Assembly: GCA_033856195.1 (NCBI GenBank)
Contig: JAWVFL010000002.1
Location: forward strand, 1-64,000
Direction of reading: 5' to 3'
Length of the DNA: 64,000 nt
Source: VRUE01 sp033856195
GTDB lineage: Bacteria > Actinomycetota > Thermoleophilia > Solirubrobacterales > 70-9
Part shown: piece by piece, positions 19,062 to 27,151 of the stretch
Position numbering within the stretch: position 1 is the first letter of the stretch
Layout: each line of letters begins with the position of its first letter
Position numbers and translations under genes: made by a program
The notes under the pieces: generated by a model
Told to the model about the DNA's origin: nothing
The model's database searches: none
Seen by the model: only the letters and a program-made list of their open reading frames with translations

Positions 19062-20108
19062 TTGGAGGATTCTTCCCCCTCAACCCGGCCGGGTCGACGG
19101 CCACGGCCTCGCCGTCGCCCTGAACGGCAGCAGATCCTGCTGCGCCGTGGTCTTGCCCTCGGCGGCGGCCTGCTGCTGCTGATCCTGATCGTGCTCGGCG
19201 TCAAGGGCTGCCTCGACGCTCGTAAGAGCCGGGCGCTCAGCGACTACGCCCGCAACGTCACCCAGATCGTCGAAGAGACGGACCAGACGAGCAAGGCCTT
19301 CTTCGAAAAGCTCGACGATCCCGGCAGCCTCTCGGTGACCGAATTCATCAACCAGGTCAGCGCCGACCGCAGCGCGATGGACAACTTCGCCAGCCGCGTC
19401 GACAGCTTCGACACGCCGGGCGACATGAGCCACGCGCAGAATGCGCTCGAGCTGGTCTACGAGCTGCGGGCGAGCGCGATGAACGAAATCGCCGAAAAGA
19501 TGAGCACCGCGCTCGGCGACGTCGGCTCGGAGCAGGCGACGAAGAGCATCGCCATGCAGATGCGGAAGCTGCTCGGCGCCGACGCGCTCTACGCGGCAGT
19601 GGTGCGCCCGGAGATCAACAGCGTCCTTGCCGCCAACGGCATCGACGACTCCGACGTGCCGAAAAGCGTCTTCCTGCCCGACGAAACCCGCTGGCTCGAC
19701 GAAAGCGAAGTCAGCGCCGCGCTTGCTTCTGTGAGCGGCTCGAGCAGCAGCTCGGAAACGACGGGCGTGCACGGTCTTGGCCTGATCAGCACCAGTGTCA
19801 ACGGCACCGAACTGACGGCGGAATCGACCACGTCGGCTGGCAGCGAAGGCACCCCCGAAGTCGAAGTCGAAGTGGCGAACCAAGGCGAATCGACGGAGAA
19901 CGGAATCAACGTCTCGGTCTCGGTCAGCGACGGCACGACGCTCTCGGGCACGATCGACAGCATCGGCGCCGGCGAATCCCAGACCGTCTCGATCCCGCTG
20001 ACCCCAGCGCCGAGCGGCGAAGTGACGTTGGAAGTCACGGTCGACACTGTGCCCGGCGAGACGCTCTCCGAAAACAACGAAGCCAGCTACACGGTCGCCT
20101 TCGAATAG
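19062..20108 (+). CDS. membrane-anchored CARDB-domain protein
   Basis: 348 residues from TTG 19062 (ATG 19005 would overlap the divergent kinase start). A basic N-terminus precedes one TM helix (about 31-48, LALGGGLLLLILIVLGVKG). A helical external region of about 170 residues with many charged residues follows, then a Ser/Thr-rich linker. The C-terminal beta domain (about 255-348) has the CARDB pattern: VEVANQGESTENGI, GAGESQTVSIPL, VPGETLSENNEASYTV. It probably binds a partner outside the membrane; no enzyme motif is visible. It precedes pheA by 9 bp. It uses GAA for Glu far more than the neighbouring GAG-rich genes. Confidence 0.7.
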   Translation: MEDSSPSTRPGRRPRPRRRPERQQILLRRGLALGGGLLLLILIVLGVKGCLDARKSRALSDYARNVTQIVEETDQTSKAFFEKLDDPGSLSVTEFINQVSADRSAMDNFASRVDSFDTPGDMSHAQNALELVYELRASAMNEIAEKMSTALGDVGSEQATKSIAMQMRKLLGADALYAAVVRPEINSVLAANGIDDSDVPKSVFLPDETRWLDESEVSAALASVSGSSSSSETTGVHGLGLISTSVNGTELTAESTTSAGSEGTPEVEVEVANQGESTENGINVSVSVSDGTTLSGTIDSIGAGESQTVSIPLTPAPSGEVTLEVTVDTVPGETLSENNEASYTVAFE

Positions 20109-20117
20109 GGGCTTTCC

Positions 20118-20954
20118 GTGCGGATCGCCTATCTGGGACCGGCCGGGACCTTCACCGAGGACGCCCTGCGGGAGGCGCTCGAGGGCGACACCGCATCCGA
20201 GCCGCTGCGGACGCCGACGATCCGCGACGCGATCCTCGCGGTCGAGCAAGGTGAGGCCGAGCGGGCGCTCGTTCCCTTCGAGAACTCGATCGAGGGCTCG
20301 GTGCGCGACACCCTCGACACCCTCGCCTTCGACGCCGGGAAGGTGACGATCGTCGGCGAGTACGACTTCTCCGTGCGGGCGATGCTGATCGCCCGCACGG
20401 CGCTCGAGCTGGATCAGATCGAGGGTGTGCTTTCGCATCCACAGCCCCTGGCCCAATGCGCGCGCTTCCTACGCGAGAACCTTCCCAATGCCGAGCGCCA
20501 GAGCGTCGAGAGCACCGCGGCGGCGGTAAAGATCGTCGGCGAGTCCGAGGCGCCGTGGGCGGCGATCGGCGCACATGCCGCAGCAGAGCTCTACGGCTGC
20601 GAGATCCTGCGCGAGGGGATTGAGGACGAGGCGAACAACGTCACCCGTTTCGTCTGGATCGCGCCGCAAGGAGCCGAGCCCGCCGGTGGAGACGCTTGGA
20701 AGACGTCACTGGTCTTCTCCGAGTTGGGGGAAGACCACCCGGGCGCGCTGGTCAATGCGCTGCAGGAGTTCTCCAGCCGCGAAGTCAACCTGAGCCGCAT
20801 CGAGTCGCGTCCGCTGCGGCTGGAATTGGGCCGCTACATGTTCTTCTGCGACCTCGAAGGCGCGCTCTCCGAGCCGGCCGTCAACGAGGCCGTCGAGGCG
20901 TTGCGGAGCAAGGCAGATTCGGTTCGAATCTTGGGCTCGTACCCGACTGCGTAG
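20118..20954 (+). CDS. pheA: prephenate dehydratase
   Basis: 278 residues from GTG; AGGGG lies 6 nt upstream. It decarboxylates and dehydrates prephenate to phenylpyruvate for phenylalanine synthesis. The domain opens with IAYLGPAGTFTEDALRE. VPFENSIEGSVRDTLD near 55 and LSHPQPLAQCARF near 107 follow, then ESTAAAVK near 135 and NNVTRFVWI near 173, which includes the catalytic Thr. An ACT domain (about 190-275) with the ESRP motif (LSRIESRPLR) lets phenylalanine regulate the enzyme. No chorismate mutase domain is fused, as usual in actinobacteria. It follows the CARDB gene by 9 bp, so both may share a transcript. Confidence 0.94.
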   Translation: MRIAYLGPAGTFTEDALREALEGDTASEPLRTPTIRDAILAVEQGEAERALVPFENSIEGSVRDTLDTLAFDAGKVTIVGEYDFSVRAMLIARTALELDQIEGVLSHPQPLAQCARFLRENLPNAERQSVESTAAAVKIVGESEAPWAAIGAHAAAELYGCEILREGIEDEANNVTRFVWIAPQGAEPAGGDAWKTSLVFSELGEDHPGALVNALQEFSSREVNLSRIESRPLRLELGRYMFFCDLEGALSEPAVNEAVEALRSKADSVRILGSYPTA

Positions 20955-20957
20955 AAT
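20952..20957 (+). promoter_or_regulatory. -10 box for the HNH gene
   Basis: TAGAAT overlaps the pheA stop codon and ends 11 nt before the HNH ATG at 20969. TTGGGC at 20931-20936 is a possible -35, with a short 15-bp spacer. A leader of about 5 nt is predicted. Confidence 0.55.
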
Positions 20958-20968
20958 TCCCGAGCAAT

Positions 20969-21475
20969 ATGGCACGCGTCCTTGTTCTCAATGCGACGTA
21001 TGAGCCGATCAACGTGTGCACGTTGAGAAGGGCCGCTGTGCTGCTTTTGAAGGAAAAGGCGGAGCTGCTCGAGCGTCGCGAGGGCGCGATCCACTCCGAG
21101 CACATGACGATGGAGCGACCCGACGTGATCCGCCTGACCAATTACGTGCGGATCCCACGGGAAGCGCACAGGAGGAAGATCACCCGCCGCGCGGTGCTCG
21201 CGCGGGATTCGTGGACCTGCCAGTACTGCGGCTCACGCAAGTCTGGCCTCACGGTCGACCACGTGATCCCGCGCAGCCGCGGCGGCAAATCCGTCTGGGA
21301 GAACATCGTCGCCGCCTGCGCATCCTGCAACCGCCGCAAGGGCAACCGCCTCCCCCGCGAGATCCACATGCACCCGAAGATCACCCCGAAGGCGCCGGGG
21401 CCCACAGTCTTTATCCAGGTGGCCAGTCCAAGCATTCCCGATAACTGGCAGCAGTACCTTCCGGCCGCGGCGTAG
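20969..21475 (+). CDS. HNH endonuclease family protein
   Basis: 168 residues. The first 65 residues (VLVLNATYEPINVCTLRRAA, then RLTNYVRIP) form the N-terminal region seen in the widespread small actinobacterial HNH proteins. The HNH domain follows: CQYCG, LTVDHVIPRSRGG, WENIVAACASCNRRKGNR, with two zinc CxxC pairs and the His-Asn-His residues. Family members are often annotated as housekeeping HNH endonucleases, with no settled role. The gene is followed at once by two family A palindromes and the convergent gyrA. The real start is ATG 20969; the longer frame begins inside pheA. Confidence 0.9.
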   Translation: MARVLVLNATYEPINVCTLRRAAVLLLKEKAELLERREGAIHSEHMTMERPDVIRLTNYVRIPREAHRRKITRRAVLARDSWTCQYCGSRKSGLTVDHVIPRSRGGKSVWENIVAACASCNRRKGNRLPREIHMHPKITPKAPGPTVFIQVASPSIPDNWQQYLPAAA

Positions 21476-21478
21476 GGA

Positions 21479-21580
21479 CGTGGGGAAGGTCTTGCCGGAG
21501 CCCACGCACCGCCTAACGGCGAACACATCACTCTGCGGAGCCGCTTCGCGACGCTTAGATCACGGGGCTCGGACGAAGAG
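21479..21580. repeat. family A palindromic element, degenerate copy A0 (reverse orientation)
   Basis: Holds the family A core in reverse complement at 21531-21550 (CTCTGCGGAGCCGCTTCGCG). Short flanking segments CCGGAGCCC (21495-21503) and GGGGCTCGG (21564-21572) can pair imperfectly. A CACCGCCTAACGGCG segment corresponds to the third hairpin of the other copies. No long outer arms are visible, so this copy looks eroded. Its core and that of copy A1 form a perfect 20-bp inverted repeat 73 bp apart. Confidence 0.7.
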
Positions 21581-21594
21581 CTCGTTTGAACTGG

Positions 21595-21724
21595 GGGCGT
21601 CGGGGGAGGTTCTGACGGTTCCTCGCGAAGCGGCTCCGCAGAGTGGTGGTAAGGCCGCGAAGCGGCAGGCAATTAGCACCGCTGAAGGCGGTGCTTGGGA
21701 ACCGGCGGAACCTCCCCGACGCCC
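21595..21724. repeat. family A palindromic element, copy A1
   Basis: Outer arms 21595-21612 and 21708-21724 pair with one bulged G. Inside them CGGTTCC (21616-21622) pairs with GGAACCG (21698-21704). The core CGCGAAGCGGCTCCGCAGAG is at 21624-21643. Two further hairpins follow, GCCGC-GAA-GCGGC and AGCACCGC-TGAA-GGCGGTGCT. The right arm ends on the gyrA stop codon. It fills the gap between the convergent HNH and gyrA genes and could also act as a two-way terminator. Confidence 0.85.
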
Positions 21725-24240
21725 TACTCAGACGACTCAGAGAGCTGCTCTTGCCCGTCCGGCTCGTCCACAGGTGAGTCGTCGTCGACCACGAGGGCCA
21801 CTGCGGACACGCAGTCGTCGTCCTTCATGTTCATCACCCGCACCCCCTGAGTCGGCCGGCCCATCTGGGAGATGCCGCCGGCTCGGGTGCGCTGGACCAT
21901 GCCGTTCTGGGAGATGAAGAGGAGGTCCTGGTGCTCGCGGACGATCAGGGCGCCGGCGAGGCCACCCTTCTTTTCGGTCAACTTCGCCGTCAGCACCCCC
22001 TTGGTGCCGCGCCCCTTGACCGGGTACTCGGAGACCGAGGTGCGCTTGCCGTAGCCGTTCTCGGTGACGACGAAGAGCTCGGAGTCGTCGCGGGCGACGT
22101 CCATCGCCAGCACCCTGTTCGGTTTGCCGTTGACCTTGGCCGAGACGTTCATGCCTTTGACACCGCTCGTGTCCCGTCCCATCGGCCGGACTTTCTCCTC
22201 GGAGAAACGCGAGGCGTGGCCTGACTTCGAGACGAGCAGGATGTCGTCGTCACCTGAGGTGAGGCGCACCTGGACCAGCTCGTCGGAATCGCGGATCTTG
22301 ATCGCGATGATGCCGTCGGCACGGATCGGCGTGTTGTAGGCCTTGAACTCGGTCTTCTTGACCAGACCCTGGGCGGTGGCGAAGACGAGGTACTTGTTCT
22401 CGCTGAAGTCGCGGGTGGGGATCACCGCGGTGACCTTCTCGCCGTCGCGCAGGGGTAGGACATTGACCAAGGCGCGTCCTTTCGCCGTCCGCGTGCCCTC
22501 CGGCAGCTCGTAGACCTTGAGCCGGTAGACCTTGCCGCGGTTGGTGAAGAAGAGCAGGAAGTCGTGGGTCGAGCAGATGTGCAGGTGCTCGATGTAGTCG
22601 TCCTCCTTGAGATCCATCCCCATCACGCCGCGCCCACCGCGGTGCTGCTGGCGGTAGGTCGCGAGCGGCAGCCGCTTCGCGTAGCCGGAGTGGGTGATCG
22701 AGATCACCATCTGCTGGTCGGCGATCATGTCCTCGATGTTCATGTCGCCCTCGAAATGGGTGACCTCGGTGCGCCGCTCATCGCCGTAGCGCTGGTCGAC
22801 CTCGTCGAGCTCTTCGACGATCACCGCGTCGATCCGGGCCGGGTCGCCGAGAACCGCGCGCAGCTCGGCGATTCGCTTGGCGAGCTCTTCGTGCTCCTCG
22901 CGCAGCTTGTCGGACTCCAGCGCGGTGAGGCGGGCGAGGCGCATGTCGAGGATCGCCTGCGCCTGCTCGGCGGAGAGCTCGAAGCGCTCAATCAGGCCGG
23001 CCTTGGCGATCTCGGTGTCGGCCGAGCCGCGAATCAGCTCGATCACGGCATCGAGGTTGTCGAGGGCGATCAGCAGCCCCTCGAGGATGTGGGCGCGGGC
23101 CTCGGCACGGCGCAGCTCGTACTGGGTGCGGCGAATGACAACCTCGCGCTGGTGGCTGACGTAGTGCTCGATCAGCTCCTTGAGGCTGAGCGTGCGCGGC
23201 ACGCCGTCGACCAGGGCGACCATGTTGACGCCGAAGGTGCTCTGCATCGCGGTGCGCTTGTAGAGCTGGTTGAGCACGACCTCGGGCGGGTCGCCGCCGC
23301 GCTTGGTCTCGATCACCAGGCGCATGCCGGAGCGATCGGACTCGTCGCGCAGGTCGGAGATGCCGGTGATCTTTTTGTCGCGGACGAGGTCGGCGATCTT
23401 GGTGATCAGGCCGCCGTCGCCACCCTTCTTGACCATGAAGGGCAGCTCGGTGACGACGATCGCGTCGCGGCCGCCCTTGATCGGCTCGACGTGGGCGCGG
23501 GCGCGGATCCGCACCGAGGCGCGACCCGAGGCATAGGCGTCGCGGATCCCTTCGGCGCTCATGATTCCGCCGCCGGGGAAATCGGGGCCCTTGACGTGCT
23601 CCATCAGCCCGGCCAGGTCGATCCCGGGGTTGGCGATGTAGGCCTTCACCGCCCCGATCGACTCGCTCAGGTTGTGCGGCGGGATGTTGGTCGCCATCCC
23701 GACCGCGATCCCGGCGGAGCCGTTGACCAGCAGGTTGGGGAAGCGGGCCGGCAGGACCAGCGGCTCCTGCTGGGACTCGTCGTAGTTCGGGCCCCACTCG
23801 ACCGTGTCCGCCTCGATGTCGCGCAGCAGCTCGGTCGAGAGGCGCGCCAGGCGCGCCTCGGTGTACCGCATCGCGGCCGGCGGATCGTCGTCGATCGAGC
23901 CGAAGTTGCCCTGGCCGTCGACGAGCATGTAACGCAGCGAGAAGGGCTGCGCCATGCGGGCGAGGGTGTCGTAGATCGCGCTGTCGCCGTGGGGGTGGTA
24001 CTTGCCCATCACCTCGCCGACGATGAAGGCGGACTTTCGGTAGGGCCGGTTCGGCTGCAGGGCAAGGTCGTGCATCGCGTAGAGCACGCGGCGATGCACC
24101 GGCTTGAGGCCGTCGCGCACGTCCGGCAACGCCCGGCCGACGATCACGCTCATCGCATAATCGAGATACGACGAGCGCATCTCGTTGGTCAGCTCGCGCT
24201 CCTCTATCCGACCACCGGTGAGTGCTTCGGCGCCCTCCAC
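21724..24240 (-). CDS. gyrA: DNA gyrase subunit A
   Basis: 838 residues. It carries the DNA-breaking tyrosine (AAMRYTEARLA, near residue 125) and the N-terminal YAMSVIVGRALPDVRDGLKP. The GyrA box is QHRGGRG near 525, inside the first blade of the C-terminal six-bladed beta-pinwheel that wraps DNA. The quinolone-pocket segment HPHGDSAIYDTLARMAQPF is the wild-type pattern, with Ser at the position corresponding to E. coli Ser83. It follows gyrB by 19 bp on the same strand. The C-terminus is acidic (DDDSPVDEPDGQ) and ends at a family A palindrome. Confidence 0.98.
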   Translation of the reverse strand: MEGAEALTGGRIEERELTNEMRSSYLDYAMSVIVGRALPDVRDGLKPVHRRVLYAMHDLALQPNRPYRKSAFIVGEVMGKYHPHGDSAIYDTLARMAQPFSLRYMLVDGQGNFGSIDDDPPAAMRYTEARLARLSTELLRDIEADTVEWGPNYDESQQEPLVLPARFPNLLVNGSAGIAVGMATNIPPHNLSESIGAVKAYIANPGIDLAGLMEHVKGPDFPGGGIMSAEGIRDAYASGRASVRIRARAHVEPIKGGRDAIVVTELPFMVKKGGDGGLITKIADLVRDKKITGISDLRDESDRSGMRLVIETKRGGDPPEVVLNQLYKRTAMQSTFGVNMVALVDGVPRTLSLKELIEHYVSHQREVVIRRTQYELRRAEARAHILEGLLIALDNLDAVIELIRGSADTEIAKAGLIERFELSAEQAQAILDMRLARLTALESDKLREEHEELAKRIAELRAVLGDPARIDAVIVEELDEVDQRYGDERRTEVTHFEGDMNIEDMIADQQMVISITHSGYAKRLPLATYRQQHRGGRGVMGMDLKEDDYIEHLHICSTHDFLLFFTNRGKVYRLKVYELPEGTRTAKGRALVNVLPLRDGEKVTAVIPTRDFSENKYLVFATAQGLVKKTEFKAYNTPIRADGIIAIKIRDSDELVQVRLTSGDDDILLVSKSGHASRFSEEKVRPMGRDTSGVKGMNVSAKVNGKPNRVLAMDVARDDSELFVVTENGYGKRTSVSEYPVKGRGTKGVLTAKLTEKKGGLAGALIVREHQDLLFISQNGMVQRTRAGGISQMGRPTQGVRVMNMKDDDCVSAVALVVDDDSPVDEPDGQEQLSESSE

Positions 24241-24259
24241 TTAGATCACCCGTCCTTGG

Positions 24260-26689
24260 CTAGACATCGAGGAAGCGGACCTCCTTGGCGTGGCGTTCGA
24301 TGAACGCCTTGCGCGGCTCGACCTTGTCGCCCATCAGGTCGGTGAAGATCTTCTCGGCCATCGCCGCGTCGTCGATCCGCACCCGCTCGAGCGTACGGCT
24401 CGCCGGGTCCATGGTCGTCTCGCGCAGCTGTTCGGCATTCATCTCGCCCAGTCCCTTGAAGCGCTGCATCGTCACGCCCTGGCGGGCGAGCTCCATCACC
24501 ATCCGGCGCAGCTCGGCAAACGACTCAGCCGTGCGCTCTTTTTGATCGAGCGAGATCTTGAAGGGCGGCCGCCCAACCTGGCTCAGCAGCTCGGCGTGCG
24601 ACTCGATCAGGCGGCGATAGTCGTGCGACTCGAAGAGCCCGGCGGAGAGCTCGAAGGCCTTGGCCAGCCCGTCGCGGCGGTGGACGGCGCGGACGAGGAT
24701 CTCGTCGCCGGATTCGGAGACGATCTCGGTGTCGAAGGGCTCGACCTCGCCGGCGTCGCCGTTGATCACGTCCTTCACCTCGGCCAGCGACGTGACCCCC
24801 CGGTCGAGCACTTCCGACTCGCCGAGGAAGCGGACCAGCTCGTGGCCGAAATCCGCCTGCAGCGAATCGGCCCAGCCCTCGTGCTCCTTTAGCCGGCGGT
24901 TGAAGCGCTGCCAGCGGGTTGCGGTCAGCTTGTGCGAGCCGCCCTCGGCATCGCTCACCTCCATCTGCTCGAGCTTGTCTCGGAGCAGCAACTCCTCGAG
25001 CTCGGACTCCTTCTCGACGTAGGTTTCCTGCTTGCCGTTTTTCAGCTTGTAGAGCGGCGGCTTGGCAATGTAGATGTAGCCCGCCTCGATCAGCTCCGGC
25101 ATCTCGCGGTAGAGGAAGGTGAGCACCAGGGTGCGGATGTGGGCCCCGTCGACGTCGGCGTCGGTCATCAGCACGACCTTGTGGTAGCGCGCCTCTTTGA
25201 CGTCGAACTCCTCGCGGATGCCGGTGCCGACGGCGGTGATCAGCGCCTGGATCTCCTGGTTGGAGAGCACCTTGTCGATGCGCGCCTTCTCGACGTTGAT
25301 GATCTTGCCGCGCAGCGGCAGCACGGCCTGGGTGTTGCGATCGCGCCCCTGCTTGGCGGAACCGCCGGCGGAATCACCCTCGACTATGAACAGCTCGGCA
25401 AGGGCGGGATCGCGCACCGTGCAATCGGCGAGCTTGCCCGGCAGGGTCGAGTTCTCCAGCGCCGACTTGCGGCGGGTCAGGTCGCGTGCTTTGCGGGCGG
25501 CCTGGCGGGCGCGGGCCGCATCGACCGCCTTGCCGATGATCCGTTTTGCCTCGCCCGGGTTCTCCTCGAAGAACTCGCCGAGCTTGCGGTTGACCGTCTC
25601 CTTGACCAGCCCCTCGACCGGCGGGTTGCCGAGCTTGGTCTTGGTCTGGCCCTCGAATTGCGGGTCGGTGAGCTTGACCGAGATCACCGCGGTCAGCCCC
25701 TCGCGGACGTCGTCGCCGGTGAGGTTCTCGTCTTTCTCTTTAAGCAGCCCTTTGCCGCGCGCGTAGGCGTTGAGCGTGCGGGTCAGTGCCGAGCGGAAGC
25801 CGGAGAGGTGGGAGCCGCCCTCGTGCGTGTTGATGTTGTTGGCGAAGCTGAAGACGGATTCCTGGTAGGAGGAGTTCCACTGCATCGCCACCTCGACCTG
25901 GCCGTCCTCGGTCTCGCCCTCGAAGTAGACGGTCTTGCGGTGCAGGGCGTCCTTGTTCTCGTTGAGGTGGGCGACGAAGTCGACGATGCCGCCCTCGTAG
26001 TGGAAGGTGTCGCTCTGGCCGGCGGCGCGCTCGTCGATCAGCTCGATCTTCAGGCCGCGGGTGAGGAAGGCGGTCTCGCGTAGGCGCTCGGCCAGCACCG
26101 CGTAGTCGAACTCGAGCTCGTCGAAGATCTCGTCGTCGGGCTGGAAGGTGATCGTGGTCCCGGTGGAATCGGTCGGCGCGCCCTTGGCGAGGTCGCCCTG
26201 GGGCTTTCCCCGCTCGTAGTCCTGGGTCCAGACCGCACCGTCGCGAAAGATTTCGAGATGGAGCCGCTCGGATAGAGCGTTGACGACCGAGATCCCCACT
26301 CCGTGCAGGCCGCCGGAAACCTTGTAGCCGTCGCCGTCGCCGAACTTGCCGCCGGCGTGCAGCGTGGTCAGCACCACCTCTGCCGCGGGGCGCTTCTCCT
26401 TTTTAAGTTCGTCGACCGGGATGCCGCGACCGTTGTCGGCCACCGTGCAGCTGTTGTCGGGATGGAGGACAACGCGGACGTGGTCGCAGTGACCGGCCAG
26501 GGCCTCGTCGACTGAGTTGTCGACGACCTCGTAGACCAGGTGGTGCAGGCCACGGGGGCCGGTCGAACCGATGTACATGCCAGGCCGCTTGCGAACCGCT
26601 TCGAGGCCTTCGAGGACGGTGATGTCCTTGGCCCCGTAGGAGACAGCTCCGTCTTTCTGCGCCGCGGCCGGCTTCATCTTCTCAGGCAA
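24260..26689 (-). CDS. gyrB: DNA gyrase subunit B with a long TOPRIM insertion
   Basis: 809 residues. GHKL ATPase motifs: EVVDNSVDEALAG, DNGRGIPV, GGLHGVGISVVNALS. TOPRIM motifs: EGDSAGGSAKQGRD, PLRGKIINVEKA and MTDADVDGAHIRTL. The C-terminal QRFKGLGEMNAEQL binds GyrA. Between YKLKNGKQ (about 565) and the final FKGLGEMN segment there are about 170 extra residues, like the insertion of Gram-negative GyrB; most actinobacterial GyrB proteins (about 680-710 aa) lack it. I use the TTG at 26689, which has GAAGGG just upstream; ATG four codons later is an alternative. A terminator-like hairpin lies 21 nt before the start. Confidence 0.97.
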   Translation of the reverse strand: MPEKMKPAAAQKDGAVSYGAKDITVLEGLEAVRKRPGMYIGSTGPRGLHHLVYEVVDNSVDEALAGHCDHVRVVLHPDNSCTVADNGRGIPVDELKKEKRPAAEVVLTTLHAGGKFGDGDGYKVSGGLHGVGISVVNALSERLHLEIFRDGAVWTQDYERGKPQGDLAKGAPTDSTGTTITFQPDDEIFDELEFDYAVLAERLRETAFLTRGLKIELIDERAAGQSDTFHYEGGIVDFVAHLNENKDALHRKTVYFEGETEDGQVEVAMQWNSSYQESVFSFANNINTHEGGSHLSGFRSALTRTLNAYARGKGLLKEKDENLTGDDVREGLTAVISVKLTDPQFEGQTKTKLGNPPVEGLVKETVNRKLGEFFEENPGEAKRIIGKAVDAARARQAARKARDLTRRKSALENSTLPGKLADCTVRDPALAELFIVEGDSAGGSAKQGRDRNTQAVLPLRGKIINVEKARIDKVLSNQEIQALITAVGTGIREEFDVKEARYHKVVLMTDADVDGAHIRTLVLTFLYREMPELIEAGYIYIAKPPLYKLKNGKQETYVEKESELEELLLRDKLEQMEVSDAEGGSHKLTATRWQRFNRRLKEHEGWADSLQADFGHELVRFLGESEVLDRGVTSLAEVKDVINGDAGEVEPFDTEIVSESGDEILVRAVHRRDGLAKAFELSAGLFESHDYRRLIESHAELLSQVGRPPFKISLDQKERTAESFAELRRMVMELARQGVTMQRFKGLGEMNAEQLRETTMDPASRTLERVRIDDAAMAEKIFTDLMGDKVEPRKAFIERHAKEVRFLDV

Positions 26690-26710
26690 TTAATCCCTTC
26701 CCGCTCTCAT

Positions 26711-26753
26711 AGAAAACCCCGACCGTCTGGGCTGATGTCGCCCAAGGTCGGGG
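26711..26753 (-). terminator. intrinsic-terminator-like hairpin in the gyrB leader
   Basis: Read on the minus strand, CCCCGACC and GGTCGGGG (26753-26746 with 26724-26717) form an 8-bp stem, extended by an inner GGGC/GCCC pair, followed by TTTTCT (26716-26711). Only 21 nt separate it from the gyrB TTG, too few for a separate promoter. It is therefore either the end of the dnaN-recF-dciA transcript overlapping a gyrB promoter, or an attenuator inside the gyrB leader. Confidence 0.65.
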
Positions 26754-26845
26754 CAGAAATGCAAGTTGACATAAGGATACCAGTTTGACCCCTCCGCCGG
26801 ACGCCTCGGAGGAAATAAAAGTCCTGCAAATCGCCATAAATGAAA

Positions 26846-27151
26846 TTACTTTTCGCCATCACTCACACGGAAGCGCAAACTCTTCGGCGCCTGCTCCCCT
26901 AGCTTGTCTCGCAGCCGCTCCAAGAGCTGCCCTTGCATCAAATCCAACTCCTGCGCCCAGACGGAATCCGAGCAGCTCACGGTCACCTCTCCCCCACGTT
27001 CTGAGACCGGCCTGGCGACCGCCGCGATGCGCTCGCCGACCACCTCGCCCCAGGCCGCTTGCAGCGACGCCAGGGGAGTCTTCGGCGCTGCTCGCTCGAG
27101 CGCCGCCCGAAGGGCCTGCTCGGCTGGCCGTGGCGCGGAGCGGCGGCTCAT
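26846..27151 (-). CDS. dciA: DciA/DUF721 family protein
   Basis: 101 residues. The DUF721 pattern is clear: LASLQAAWGEVVGERIAAVARPV followed by VTVSCSDSVWAQELDLMQGQLLERL. DciA helps load the replicative helicase DnaB in many bacteria, and in actinobacteria it commonly sits between recF and gyrB, as here. The start overlaps the recF stop by 4 bp (ATGA). The 156 bp down to gyrB hold an AT-richer stretch and the hairpin at 26711-26753. The protein lacks the long disordered extension of many DciA proteins. Confidence 0.85.
   Translation of the reverse strand: MSRRSAPRPAEQALRAALERAAPKTPLASLQAAWGEVVGERIAAVARPVSERGGEVTVSCSDSVWAQELDLMQGQLLERLRDKLGEQAPKSLRFRVSDGEK

Noticed and set aside
20696..20968. 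Extended HNH protein beginning inside pheA
   Set aside because: The upstream part is a shifted frame of pheA; a TAGAAT box and ATG at 20969 give the standard family N-terminus.
22564..24303. 579-codon plus-strand frame opposite gyrA
   Set aside because: Mirror of gyrA codon bias; composition is Asp/His/Val/Leu-rich without any motif.
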